From NCBI GenBank assembly GCA_017539865.1, contig JAFYCE010000096.1:1-37222 (forward strand): a DNA stretch of 37,222 nucleotides, in the 5' to 3' direction. A model generated the notes under the pieces. That model made no database searches. It was given only the letters and a program-made list of their open reading frames with translations, and had not been told where the DNA came from. This stretch comes from Alphaproteobacteria bacterium. GTDB lineage: Bacteria > Pseudomonadota > Alphaproteobacteria > CAAGCB01 > CAG-977. Both the position numbers and the translations under genes were made by a program. Below are positions 27,593 to 35,882 of the stretch, piece by piece; within the stretch, counting starts at the first letter, position 1; the number at the start of each line of letters is the position of its first letter.

Positions 27593-28408
27593 TTATCTCG
27601 GCGGCGGCGGAACGGATGAATCGGATATATCCGGTAGAGCTTCCGGTTCTTTTTCCTGCGGACGGACGGCACGGCGTCCCCACATTTTCGGACCTGCCGG
27701 TTTCGGTTCCGGCGGTGGGGCGTCTTCTTCTCCCGGCGCGCGTTTTCTGAACATGTTTGCGGCGGCTTTTTCCAATTCTTCCGGTTTGACGGGTTCCAGA
27801 TCGTTGGATACCGCTTCAATAAACGTATCCAGCCATTCTTTAATGGGTTTGGCGGAAAATTCTTTTGTATCCCCTCCGTACAGGAACTGGACCGCCGGAC
27901 AGTTTCCGCCGGACAGAATCACGTCGACGAAATCGAACCCTTTTCTGAAACGCAGCGCCAGCTTCGGATTGGTAACGCAGGAGGCGATTTTCATAATGCT
28001 CATATCGTAGCTTTCGGCGCTGAACAATTTGTTTTGGATTTCGGCCATTCCCGTTTCATTCAAAGAGCCGCAGTTTCCCGTATGCGCGTATCCGTCTATG
28101 GTCGCGCTTCGTTTTTTCGGGCTTTTTCTGGCAATGCCGTAACACAGTGTTTCTTCGGGTTCGCCGACGATATAAGCGGCATCCGCGCGGATGCGTTCGC
28201 GAATGCCGGCGGCGACAATTTTTTCAAAGGGGGCTTCCTCCCTGTTTGAATCATCGTCCGTATTTTTTTTCGGGGAGTTGTATGTCGACGATGTCGACCC
28301 CGTTTTATCGAAAGAGGATTTGGGATTATAAAACATTTGTGCCGAAACGCCGGACGTCCACAGGAAACCGGCAGCGCTCAGAAACAATAACAGTCTATTT
28401 TTTTTCAT
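27593..28408 (-). CDS. exported protein of unknown function, proline-rich tail
   Basis: A 271-residue protein that I do not recognise. It has a clear signal peptide (cleavage after GVSA), a Ser/Asn/Asp-rich linker to about residue 60, a compact central region with four cysteines (ETLCYG, HTGNCGS, ASCVTN, GNCPAV) that may form disulfides, and a Pro/Glu-rich C-terminus ending in PPPPR. AAGAGGTG lies just upstream of the ATG. It is the last gene of the tadA-xseA-M23 operon, 13 bases after the peptidase gene, so an envelope role is plausible. Confidence 0.8.
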   Translation of the reverse strand: MKKNRLLLFLSAAGFLWTSGVSAQMFYNPKSSFDKTGSTSSTYNSPKKNTDDDSNREEAPFEKIVAAGIRERIRADAAYIVGEPEETLCYGIARKSPKKRSATIDGYAHTGNCGSLNETGMAEIQNKLFSAESYDMSIMKIASCVTNPKLALRFRKGFDFVDVILSGGNCPAVQFLYGGDTKEFSAKPIKEWLDTFIEAVSNDLEPVKPEELEKAAANMFRKRAPGEEDAPPPEPKPAGPKMWGRRAVRPQEKEPEALPDISDSSVPPPPR

Positions 28409-28421
28409 ATGTCACCTCTTT

Positions 28422-29264
28422 TTATTTTTCAGCCTGAACGGGGCAGAACTTTTCCGAATTTTTCAGAAAGACGGAAGGATCGACCCGTTTGTTTTTCCAC
28501 GAAACGACCCAGTGCAGATGCGGCCCCGTCGCCCGTCCGGTCATGCCGATTTTTCCGATTTCCTCGCCTTTTTTGACGTTTTGTCCTTCTTTGACATTGA
28601 TTTGGCTCAAGTGGATGTAGCTGGTGACGACGTTTTGTCCGTGTCCGATCAGGATGGTCTTTCCGGACAGGAACATCCCGTCATGAACCAACAGGACGAT
28701 GCCGTCCGCCGGAGCGATAATCGGCGTGCCTTCCTTATTGGCGATATCCAACGCGTTATGCGGTGTCTTGGGAACGCCGTTCAGAATGCGCTGGGAGCCG
28801 TAAACGCTGGATATCCGTCCCTGCGCCGGCATGGAAAAGCACAACGGCATTTCCATATCGACGTTTTTTTGGCGGGCGTCCCGAGCCATGACCATTTCCG
28901 CCGCAATGCGTTTTTCTTCTTCGGGCGTCGGCGTCACCGTGTTTTGCGGCAGGCCGTCAATTCGCTGGATGCGCCATTTGCGCGGCTGAATGGTGAAGGA
29001 GCGGGTGAAGATTTTTCCGTCTTTTTCGATTTCGAATTTCAGTTTTCCGTCATCGTTTCGCCCGATGCCGAGCGCGAACCAGCCGTCTTTGCGCGGATTG
29101 AGAGTATCGCCGTTGACGGTGACTTTTGATTCCGGCGTTGCAAAGCCGAACAGCATTTCGCCCTGCCGGACTTCTCCGTTCAGGAAAAATACGGGATCGG
29201 CCGTCGCGCCCGTTGAAGCGCAAGCCGTTAAAAGGGACAAGGCGGAAAGAAAAAGGTGTTTCAT
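28422..29264 (-). CDS. M23 family metallopeptidase (LytM-like lipoprotein)
   Basis: A 280-residue exported protein: a hydrophobic signal with lipobox LTAC (Cys15), an N-terminal beta domain, and a C-terminal LytM/M23 domain from about residue 150. The zinc ligands are visible as HNALD and the HLH of GPHLHW, with GTPIIAPADGIVLLVHD and GHGQNVVTSYIHL between. Intact ligands suggest an active peptidoglycan endopeptidase. The ATG overlaps the xseA stop codon (ATGA), so the two are probably translationally coupled. AAGGAAG is the ribosome-binding site. Confidence 0.92.
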   Translation of the reverse strand: MKHLFLSALSLLTACASTGATADPVFFLNGEVRQGEMLFGFATPESKVTVNGDTLNPRKDGWFALGIGRNDDGKLKFEIEKDGKIFTRSFTIQPRKWRIQRIDGLPQNTVTPTPEEEKRIAAEMVMARDARQKNVDMEMPLCFSMPAQGRISSVYGSQRILNGVPKTPHNALDIANKEGTPIIAPADGIVLLVHDGMFLSGKTILIGHGQNVVTSYIHLSQINVKEGQNVKKGEEIGKIGMTGRATGPHLHWVVSWKNKRVDPSVFLKNSEKFCPVQAEK

Positions 29265-30730
29265 AGCAATCTTCCTTGTTTTTCGTCATCCGGAGTTTGT
29301 TTTTTCACCGTTTTATGCGGTTTTCCTGTTGTCGACACGGTGACAGGGCCGTCTGTGAATTTCAAAACCAGATCGGAATGCGTTTTTGCCTGCACTGCCG
29401 TTGTGACAGGTTTTCCCTGCGGGGTCAGCGCCAGAATGAAGCCGCGTTCCAGAATCCGTTCGTATGAAAAACTTTCTAGCAGACGGGCGGCCGTTTGAAA
29501 ACGGTTTTCCGCTTGTGTGATAAAACTTTTGATTTGTCCCTGCAAAGGCAGGGACGCTTGGATCAGTCTGTTTTGACAGCGTTCCAACACGACATCGGGA
29601 CGCGTAAGTCGCAAAGCCGTTGTATCCAATTCGCTTTTTTTGTTTTGGAAAAAGGTTTTGAAAGCGTTTTCCATCCGTTCCGTGCGGTCGTCCAGCCGTT
29701 GTGTCTGTTCCGAAACGATCTGATCCAAAGTGGGCAGTCCGCGCGACAAGCCGCTTAAAATGTTTTCCTGTTCTTTGAACAGTCTGTCGGCGGCGCGCTG
29801 TAATCTCAGTTCGATTTCCGTCAGCTGCATTTGCAGTTCCTGACGGACGGGGACGGCTTTTTTGGCAGCTCCGGTCGGGGTGGGGGCGCGCAGATCCGCC
29901 GCATAGTCGATCAGCGTTGTGTCCGTTTCGTGACCGACGGCGGAAATCAGCGGAATTTCGGATTCGGCGGCAGCCCTGACGACGATTTCTTCGTTGAAAG
30001 CCCATAAATCTTCCAAAGAACCGCCGCCGCGTGCCACGATCAGCACGTCCGGACGGGGAAGAAAGCCGTCGGGGGTTTGAAGCCCCTCTTTCGGGATGGC
30101 GTTAAAGCCTTTGATGGCGGCGGCGACCTGTTGGGCGGCTTCCTCCCCTTGCATCAGGGATGGCCATAACAGGACGTGACGGGGAAAACGGTCGTTCAAG
30201 CGGTGCATGATGTCGCGGATGACGGCGCCGGTCGGCGACGTGACGACACCGATGACTTCGGGCAGGAATGGCACGGGCTTTTTCCGCGCGGGCGAGAACA
30301 GTCCCTCCGCTTCCAGCTTTTGGCGGCGTTCCTCCAGCAGTTTCAACAAAGCGCCGACGCCGGCCGCTTCCATCGTTTCGACGACCATCTGGTATTTAGA
30401 CCGCCCCGGATACGTTGTGATTTTGCCCGTACAGACGACTTCCAGCCCGTCCTGCGGCACGATGCCCAGTCTGGACGCGCCGCCGCGCCAGCACACGCCG
30501 TCCAGAACGGATTCTTCGTCTTTTAAAGCAAAGTACAAGTGACCCGAGGCCGCTTTTTTCAATCCCGAGATTTCCCCTTTGACGCGGACGTCGGCGAAGC
30601 TTTTTTCGACCAGCGTTTTCAACACCAGCGACAAAGCGGTGACGGACAGCGGCTCGGCGGGCTTTTCGGCGGCGGGGGGCGTATCCTGCGTTAAGACGGG
30701 CGTATTCATAAAGAGGGGCTTTGTCGTCAT
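29261..30730 (-). CDS. xseA: exodeoxyribonuclease VII large subunit
   Basis: Catalytic subunit of exonuclease VII, which degrades single-stranded DNA and acts with several copies of XseB. The 489-residue protein has an N-terminal OB-fold (GEISGLKKAASGHLYFALKD), the catalytic core with VIGVVTSPTGAVIRD and VARGGGSLEDLWAFN, GHETDTTLIDYAAD, and the long coiled coil before the C-terminus. xseB is not in the window. The ATG at 30730 overlaps the tadA stop codon; the inner ATG at 30709 has no ribosome-binding site. Confidence 0.96.
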   Translation of the reverse strand: MTTKPLFMNTPVLTQDTPPAAEKPAEPLSVTALSLVLKTLVEKSFADVRVKGEISGLKKAASGHLYFALKDEESVLDGVCWRGGASRLGIVPQDGLEVVCTGKITTYPGRSKYQMVVETMEAAGVGALLKLLEERRQKLEAEGLFSPARKKPVPFLPEVIGVVTSPTGAVIRDIMHRLNDRFPRHVLLWPSLMQGEEAAQQVAAAIKGFNAIPKEGLQTPDGFLPRPDVLIVARGGGSLEDLWAFNEEIVVRAAAESEIPLISAVGHETDTTLIDYAADLRAPTPTGAAKKAVPVRQELQMQLTEIELRLQRAADRLFKEQENILSGLSRGLPTLDQIVSEQTQRLDDRTERMENAFKTFFQNKKSELDTTALRLTRPDVVLERCQNRLIQASLPLQGQIKSFITQAENRFQTAARLLESFSYERILERGFILALTPQGKPVTTAVQAKTHSDLVLKFTDGPVTVSTTGKPHKTVKKQTPDDEKQGRLL

Positions 30731-31233
30731 CGGTCGTTTCCGCGCAAAGTTTTAAAAAAGGAGGACAGCAATTCTTCACACCGTGTCTGGGCGATACCGC
30801 CGTAGACTTCCGGCGTGTAGAGGTTCGTCTGGTTTCGATAGACCCGACATCCGTGGTCGACGCCGCCGCCTTTGACATCGTAGGCTCCGAAATAAAGCCG
30901 GCGAAGTCGGGCGAAGGAAATCGCCGTCGCGCACATCGGACAAGGTTCCAACGTGACATACATATCATAATCGGTCAGACGGGTTTGACGCAAGAGGGCG
31001 GAGGCCGAACGGACGGCTAAAATTTCGGCGTGCGCGGTCGGATCGTGATCCTGTTCCGTGCGATTGGAGGCAATGGCGATGATTTTTTCGCTTTCGGGAG
31101 AGAAAATAACGGCGGCAACGGGGATTTCATTTCGCTCCATTGCATTTTTTGCGGATTTTAGTGCCGTATCTATAACATTTTTTAAAAAAGTATCCATATC
31201 ATCTAAGGTGTATTTCTTAGCGCGTGAAGTCAA
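30727..31233 (-). CDS. tadA: tRNA-specific adenosine deaminase
   Basis: Deaminates A34 to inosine in tRNA-Arg(ACG), needed for decoding CGN codons. The 168-residue protein has the zinc-deaminase signature HAE (proton shuttle Glu) and PCPMCA, plus the NRTEQDHDPTAHAE tRNA-binding region. The start looks unusual: the TTG at 31233 has AAGAGG 6 bases upstream, while the first ATG in frame (31197) has none. It is the first gene of an operon with xseA and the M23 peptidase. Confidence 0.94.
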   Translation of the reverse strand: MTSRAKKYTLDDMDTFLKNVIDTALKSAKNAMERNEIPVAAVIFSPESEKIIAIASNRTEQDHDPTAHAEILAVRSASALLRQTRLTDYDMYVTLEPCPMCATAISFARLRRLYFGAYDVKGGGVDHGCRVYRNQTNLYTPEVYGGIAQTRCEELLSSFFKTLRGNDR

Positions 31234-31296
31234 GAAAAACCTCTTTTAATGATTCAAAGCGATTGATATACTGCCGATTCGGAAGGAAAAAAGGAA

Positions 31297-32457
31297 GTGG
31301 CTGCGGATGTTGCAATAGAAAATACGGTTTATAAGATCGGCGGTTTTACGGTCGATCGCGAAATCGTGCGCTATATTCAGGAAGCCAGCGAAGCGACCGG
31401 CGTCAGCTTTGATTACATGCTGGCCAAAGCCGGACATGAAAGCCGCTTTGAGGTCAACGCCGCGGCGGAACGTTCCAGCGCCGAAGGGCTGTATCAATTC
31501 ACGGTCGATACGTGGCTGCAGCAGATGAAGCTGCACGGCGCGAAGTACGGCTATGCCCGATTGGCTTCGCAGATTTACCGCGACGGCAGGGGGCGTTACC
31601 GCGTGAAGAATGCCGATGACAGGGAGGAAATTTTGTCCCTGCGCCGTTCGCCGCGCATATCCGCTTTGTTGGCGGCCGAGTTTGCCAAAAGCAACCAGAA
31701 GATTTTAAGCGACCAGATCGGCGGAGAAATCACGCCGGTGGATTTGTATCTGGCGCATTTCATGGGGCCGTCCGGCGCGGTGATGCTGCTGCGGGCGGAC
31801 AAGTTTACGCCGAACAAATTCGCGGCGGATTTGTTTCCCGACGCCGCGATGGCCAACATGCCGATTTTTTATAATGAAAAGAAGAAAATGCGCACGGTGC
31901 GGCAGGTGCGGAAACGGATAGAAGAGATTTTTCAGGATAAAATCAGCCGTTTTACGGTGTTGCCGAAATCGTTGAAAGTCTGGCTGGACAATCAGCCGAA
32001 AGAGCGGAAATCAAAAAAATCGTCCGTTGTCGTGGAAGCGCCCGTTTTGAAATTGGAAGCCGGAACGGAACATTTGGCGGGGACAGGGGCTTTGCCGCCG
32101 ACGCCGAAAGTCGTCGAAAGTCTGGAATTGGCAAAGATTCTGCGGGGGGAGGGCGTGAATCTGGATGATGACGCGTCGTTGAAAGCGTTAAGCCGCCGCA
32201 TTGAAATGAAAGCGTCGTCCGGTCACAGCGATCGTGTGTCGGCCGATTTTCTGCCGGCGGTGCGCGCCAGCTATCAAACGGCGGGGGTGACGGCGTTGGA
32301 AGCGGAGCTTAAATCGCCGGCGCGGCCGGTGTATACGGCAAGGGAAGTGACGTTTTTTGAAACGGATGAGTATTTGATTCAGGCGCCGTTGCCTGTTTTA
32401 ATGACGGCGAACATAACGCCGGATGTTTTCAATCAACCTGAAAAGGAAATCAGATGA
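31297..32457 (+). CDS. lytic transglycosylase-like protein
   Basis: A 386-residue protein whose N-terminal 190 residues form a transglycosylase SLT-type domain: AGHESRFEVNA holds the catalytic-type glutamate, followed by the GLYQFTVDTW segment and HFMGPSGA later in the fold. No signal peptide is evident from the GTG start chosen here (31297, GGAAGGA upstream), which is unexpected for an enzyme acting on peptidoglycan. It may be exported by another route, for example as part of a secretion or flagellar system, or the start may lie elsewhere. The C-terminal half is low in recognisable features. Its stop codon overlaps the rluB start. Confidence 0.78.
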   Translation: MAADVAIENTVYKIGGFTVDREIVRYIQEASEATGVSFDYMLAKAGHESRFEVNAAAERSSAEGLYQFTVDTWLQQMKLHGAKYGYARLASQIYRDGRGRYRVKNADDREEILSLRRSPRISALLAAEFAKSNQKILSDQIGGEITPVDLYLAHFMGPSGAVMLLRADKFTPNKFAADLFPDAAMANMPIFYNEKKKMRTVRQVRKRIEEIFQDKISRFTVLPKSLKVWLDNQPKERKSKKSSVVVEAPVLKLEAGTEHLAGTGALPPTPKVVESLELAKILRGEGVNLDDDASLKALSRRIEMKASSGHSDRVSADFLPAVRASYQTAGVTALEAELKSPARPVYTAREVTFFETDEYLIQAPLPVLMTANITPDVFNQPEKEIR

Positions 32458-33227
32458 GCGTGGAAAAAGGCGAAAGAGTCGCCAAAGTCGTGGCGCGCGC
32501 GGGCGTTTGCTCCCGCCGCGAAGCCGAACGGTATATCGAACAGGGGCGGATCGCCGTCAACGGTCGGGTGTTGACGTCTCCGGCCTGCGTCGTCACGCCG
32601 GATGACGTGATCACGGTGGATTCAAAGCCGTTACCGGTCAGGGAAAGGACAAGAGTCTGGCGGTATTACAAGCCGGCGGGGCTGATTACGTCGCACAAAG
32701 ACCCGCAAGGGCGGCCGACGGTGTTTGATTCTCTGCCCGACACGATGCCGCGCGTCATTTCTGTCGGTCGTCTGGATCTGAATTCGGAAGGGCTTTTATT
32801 GTTGACGAACGACGGGGAGCTGGCGCGCCGCATCGAATTGCCGTCGACAGGATGGATCCGGCGTTATCGCGTGCGCATTCACGGCGACATGACGACGGAC
32901 ATCATGGCAAAGCTGGCGCAGGGCGTTACCGTAGAGGGCGTGCGTTACGCCGGCGTTCAGGTCGTTGTTGATAAAAAGCAGGGAACGAACACGTGGTTGA
33001 CGGTGGCGTTGAAAGAGGGCAAAAACCGTGAAATCCGCCGCCTGATGGAATCGTTCGGATTGAAAGTCACGCGTTTGATTCGCGTTTCATACGGGCCGTT
33101 TCAGTTGGGGGCTTTGCCCAAAGGCGGCATAGATGAAATCAGCGGCAAAATCCTGAAAGAACAAATCGGCGGGCTGATCGACTTTGCCGCGCCGGCGCCG
33201 GATAAGAAGCGGGCGGTCAAAAAGTAA
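32454..33227 (+). CDS. rluB: 23S rRNA pseudouridine synthase (RluB-like)
   Basis: RsuA/RluB/RluF-type pseudouridine synthase acting on ribosomal RNA. The 257-residue protein has an N-terminal S4 RNA-binding domain (residues 7-60, AGVCSRREAERYIEQGRIAVNG) and the catalytic motif GRLDLNSEGLLLLTND, whose Asp is the nucleophile, then KEGKNREIRRLMES. RluB rather than RsuA or RluE is inferred from length and from its position beside rsmD. The ATG overlaps the previous stop codon. Confidence 0.92.
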   Translation: MSVEKGERVAKVVARAGVCSRREAERYIEQGRIAVNGRVLTSPACVVTPDDVITVDSKPLPVRERTRVWRYYKPAGLITSHKDPQGRPTVFDSLPDTMPRVISVGRLDLNSEGLLLLTNDGELARRIELPSTGWIRRYRVRIHGDMTTDIMAKLAQGVTVEGVRYAGVQVVVDKKQGTNTWLTVALKEGKNREIRRLMESFGLKVTRLIRVSYGPFQLGALPKGGIDEISGKILKEQIGGLIDFAAPAPDKKRAVKK

Positions 33228-33228
33228 G

Positions 33229-33798
33229 ATGCGTATCGTTTCCGGAAAATACAGAGCCAGAAAATTATTCGCGCCGGAAGGGAAAAACACCCGTCCGACG
33301 TCGGATCGCGCGCGGGAGGCCGTGTTTAACGTATTGGAGGCCGGATTTCGCAAGCGAGGATTAAGTTGGCCGGAAATTTCCGTTCTGGACGTTTTCGCGG
33401 GGACGGGGGCTTTGGGATTGGAGGCGTTGTCCCGCGGGGCGGCATCTTTAACGGCGGCGGAAAAGGATGCGGCGGCGGCGGCGTGTTTTTGGAAAAATGC
33501 GGATGTGTTTGTAAAGGACGGCGTTCCCGTCCGGCTGTTTTCGGACGCTTTGACACCGCCGGGGGCGCCAAAATCGGTCGGGTTGGTGTTTATGGATCCG
33601 CCGTATGCGAAAGGGTTGGTCGCGCCGGCGTTGAAGGCACTGTGCGAACAGGGCTGGATTGATGATAAAACGCTGTGCGTGATTGAAACGGAACGGGGGG
33701 AAAAGGATGTTCTGCCCGCCGGTTTTGAAATATCGGACACCCGCATTTACGGCAAAGCGGCGGTAATGTTTGCGTGGATAAAAGAAACCGGCCGTTGA
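33229..33798 (+). CDS. rsmD: 16S rRNA (guanine966-N2)-methyltransferase
   Basis: Methylates G966 of 16S rRNA. The 189-residue protein begins with the typical MRIVSGKYRARKL, has the SAM-binding motif DVFAGTGALGLEALSRGA and the catalytic DPPY motif (FMDPPYA). The frame extends to 33184, but that part overlaps rluB; the ATG at 33229 lies 1 base after the rluB stop codon. rluB-rsmD is a common alphaproteobacterial pair. Its stop codon lies inside the loop of the terminator. Confidence 0.95.
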   Translation: MRIVSGKYRARKLFAPEGKNTRPTSDRAREAVFNVLEAGFRKRGLSWPEISVLDVFAGTGALGLEALSRGAASLTAAEKDAAAAACFWKNADVFVKDGVPVRLFSDALTPPGAPKSVGLVFMDPPYAKGLVAPALKALCEQGWIDDKTLCVIETERGEKDVLPAGFEISDTRIYGKAAVMFAWIKETGR

Positions 33799-33812
33799 AG
33801 GCCGGTTTCTTT
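33781..33812. terminator. bidirectional rho-independent terminator
   Basis: A 13-bp perfect stem (33781-33793 with 33800-33812) and a 6-base loop that contains part of the rsmD stop codon. A- and T-rich ends let it serve both rsmD and the convergent cysteine-rich gene. Confidence 0.88.
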
Positions 33813-33813
33813 G

Positions 33814-34188
33814 TTAATGGGGCCCCACACAACAACATCCGTTTAAAAAGCAGAGGCCTGTCTTCTTGCAGTTTACCGGAGTATTCCCGTCTGAACAGGT
33901 TATTCCGGTGCAAAGATCAACACAAGGATTCCCCGGCCCGCCCTTTCTGTATTGTCCGGCAGGACAGGTACTCAACGAAAGAAGCTTTGCTTCGGAACCA
34001 TTTACTGAACCGCCGCATCCCGAATTGTTCAGCACACGATCGTTGCTGTAATAATCCTGTTTTGATATCTGTCCCACTTTACAGGCTTTGGCAATCAAAA
34101 ACGGTTTGCCCGTGTCGATACCGTCCGCCGAAGAAACGGAACAAGGCAGAAAAACAAACAAAGCGAAAACGCAAAATAATTTTTTCAT
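33814..34188 (-). CDS. small secreted cysteine-rich protein
   Basis: A 124-residue protein with a signal peptide (MKKLFCVFALFVFLPCSVSSA) and about a dozen cysteines in the mature part, including a CPAGQYRKGG segment and a terminal CFLNGCCC cluster. I do not recognise a family; the CPAGxY piece resembles the ephrin-receptor-like / GCC2-GCC3 repeats of its neighbours. AAAGGAGC precedes the ATG at 8 bases. The gene follows the large cysteine-rich gene by 12 bases and is very likely cotranscribed with it, ending at the terminator shared with rsmD. Confidence 0.82.
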   Translation of the reverse strand: MKKLFCVFALFVFLPCSVSSADGIDTGKPFLIAKACKVGQISKQDYYSNDRVLNNSGCGGSVNGSEAKLLSLSTCPAGQYRKGGPGNPCVDLCTGITCSDGNTPVNCKKTGLCFLNGCCCVGPH

Positions 34189-34200
34189 GACAATGCTCCT

Positions 34201-35820
34201 TTATAATACACAGCAACGTCCGTCGTTGGAATGTTTCAACGGCTCCGGGCAGCTGAGGGGCGTAATCGGAGGAAGGCATTTTTTGTTTTCAGAATTCCAA
34301 GTATATCCATCTTTGCATTGGTCGCAGGTGTCTGTACTTTGACATTTTAAGCAGTTAGCCGAGCATCTTGTCGATTTTATCGGACAGATATTATCAGTCG
34401 CATCGTTCGTTTCGCAGAAAACACCGTCGGAACCTTCAGTGTACAACTTGTCTTTATACCAACTGCATCGATCCATGTCTAAAAAATAAGCGGTGTCGGC
34501 TAGAGTGCATGTGCATTCAATCTCTTGTCCGACAGTGTTGGCTGAGCAACGAGCTACGTTGCTTTTGTATTTCCCAAGTGCCTTAAACTGGGTGATGATG
34601 TCGTTTTCAGTTCCCGGATAAAACGACTCAGTACTGTCTTTTCCTACAGAACCTTTCTTATCGGTAAACATGATGGAATATTCCTTTACCTCTTTGCAAT
34701 AACCGTTTTCCAGTCTGAAACCGCTGCTGCATTCGGTACAGTTGCTAGACGTACATTTTTTACAGCCGTTTGAACAGTATTTTGCTACATATTGACAGTT
34801 GGGATGAGAGCTTGAATATCCGTCGATAACATCACAGAACCCTGGCAGGGAAGTCGGAGAGTTTATCCATGCCTCGCATCGGCTTTTGTCTTTAAAATAG
34901 CCGTGCCAGGAAGAACCGGCTCCCGAACAACTGCAGATGACTTTTTTATTTTCCTTATCGGTAACGCATCTATAATACTCTTTATTCCCATACAGATAGC
35001 CTATGTAAGCATCTACCTCTCTGGAGTTTTTTTCTTCGGAGTCAAACTTCCCGCTTTTATCATAGAACTCAAACGTATACTTTTCTTGTTGAATGCATTG
35101 ACCGTTTTCTAAAGTATAGCCAGAGTCGCAGGATTGACACCAAACTTTGCCTTTTTCATAAGCATAAGTGCATTTTGTACACCCCGTCGGACAAGTCTTG
35201 CATTTTTCAATACCTTTGCCTGATACCTCATCTGAATATTTCCCCGTCGGACAGGATTGAGGATTTCCGTTATTCATATAGCAGTTATACCACGCGACCA
35301 AATCTTTGCCATTAGGGCAATGACCGCAAGAGGGACATGATGAGCATTGACCGTTGTTTTTTACGTAATAGTTACCGACGCAATGCGAACAAAAAGGGAC
35401 GCCGTCTTTAACATCACATTTATCGCAATTATAGGGACAGGGCAAATAACATCCTTTATATTCCGAAAGGTCTATTTTATGATATTTAACAGGCGTATCT
35501 GTTCTGGGAATACTTTGACCGTTATACGTTGTGTCTTTTTTCCATGCGGCTTTATTCGTACATACAAGATGGAAATAATTTTTTCCGCCTTCTTCCACCT
35601 TAAAATAAGGGGACTTATCCTCTCCTTTAGTACTACATTTCGGAGCTGCATTTGAAGATATATAGCAATTTTGTCCTCCCAAAGTTATGGAACAAGCCAC
35701 CGGTTCCCCATCACTGCAAAGTTGCACTATTCGTCCATTTGCAGGTTCAGTTTGCTGTCCAAATGCATTTTGCGAAAAACATAAAAAAAGAATAAAAGAA
35801 AGTTCCCAAAGCCGCCGCAT
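34201..35820 (-). CDS. large secreted cysteine-rich repeat protein (copy A)
   Basis: A 539-residue protein with a signal peptide (about 21 residues, ending AFG) and a mature part full of CxxC pairs, resembling furin-like, TNFR-like or ephrin-receptor-like repeats and, superficially, Giardia variant surface proteins. Two copies of an approximately 125-residue module are visible (about 34680-35085 and 34270-34680). Each begins YxxxFxDKxG, has a CxCxxA...YFxDxxRC core and ends in CxxC repeats with a GYxxEN-like motif. No membrane anchor or sorting signal is seen at the C-terminus. The start is ATG 35820 with GGAGGGGGCT directly upstream; this leader is part of a perfect 26-bp inverted repeat shared with copy B. 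It is followed by the small cysteine-rich gene. Confidence 0.85.
   Translation of the reverse strand: MRRLWELSFILFLCFSQNAFGQQTEPANGRIVQLCSDGEPVACSITLGGQNCYISSNAAPKCSTKGEDKSPYFKVEEGGKNYFHLVCTNKAAWKKDTTYNGQSIPRTDTPVKYHKIDLSEYKGCYLPCPYNCDKCDVKDGVPFCSHCVGNYYVKNNGQCSSCPSCGHCPNGKDLVAWYNCYMNNGNPQSCPTGKYSDEVSGKGIEKCKTCPTGCTKCTYAYEKGKVWCQSCDSGYTLENGQCIQQEKYTFEFYDKSGKFDSEEKNSREVDAYIGYLYGNKEYYRCVTDKENKKVICSCSGAGSSWHGYFKDKSRCEAWINSPTSLPGFCDVIDGYSSSHPNCQYVAKYCSNGCKKCTSSNCTECSSGFRLENGYCKEVKEYSIMFTDKKGSVGKDSTESFYPGTENDIITQFKALGKYKSNVARCSANTVGQEIECTCTLADTAYFLDMDRCSWYKDKLYTEGSDGVFCETNDATDNICPIKSTRCSANCLKCQSTDTCDQCKDGYTWNSENKKCLPPITPLSCPEPLKHSNDGRCCVL
34628..35002 (-). repeat. inverted homologous arm within copy A
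   Basis: This part of copy A matches 36848-37222 of copy B in inverted orientation, with small gaps. The core 34859-34963 is identical over 105 bases to 36893-36997. The window ends inside the B arm, so the true extent may be larger. Confidence 0.9.
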
Positions 35821-35843
35821 AGCCCCCTCCAAAGAAACAGAAC
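35818..35843 (-). repeat. left 26-bp inverted repeat containing RBS and start of copy A
   Basis: Reading on the minus strand, this is identical over 26 bases to 35959-35984 on the plus strand. It begins with GTTCTGTTTC and ends with GGAGGGGGCTATG, so it includes the ribosome-binding site and start codon. Identity stops abruptly at both ends. Confidence 0.95.
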
Positions 35844-35853
35844 ATTATTTTTA

Positions 35854-35882
35854 ATGATAGTCATTGCATGTATTTTTGTAAA
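35854..35882 (-). promoter_or_regulatory. strong candidate promoter facing copy A
   Basis: On the minus strand, TTTACA (35877-35882), exactly 17 bases, and TATCAT (35854-35859), each one mismatch from the sigma70 consensus. The predicted transcription start is near 35847, just before the left inverted repeat, so the mRNA leader would consist of little more than the repeat itself. Confidence 0.72.

Noticed and set aside
34201-35820. Reading copy A as a eukaryotic-type receptor or contaminant
   Set aside because: It has a bacterial signal peptide, a strong Shine-Dalgarno sequence, sigma70-like promoter and an operon partner; the resemblance to TNFR/VSP repeats is only cysteine spacing.
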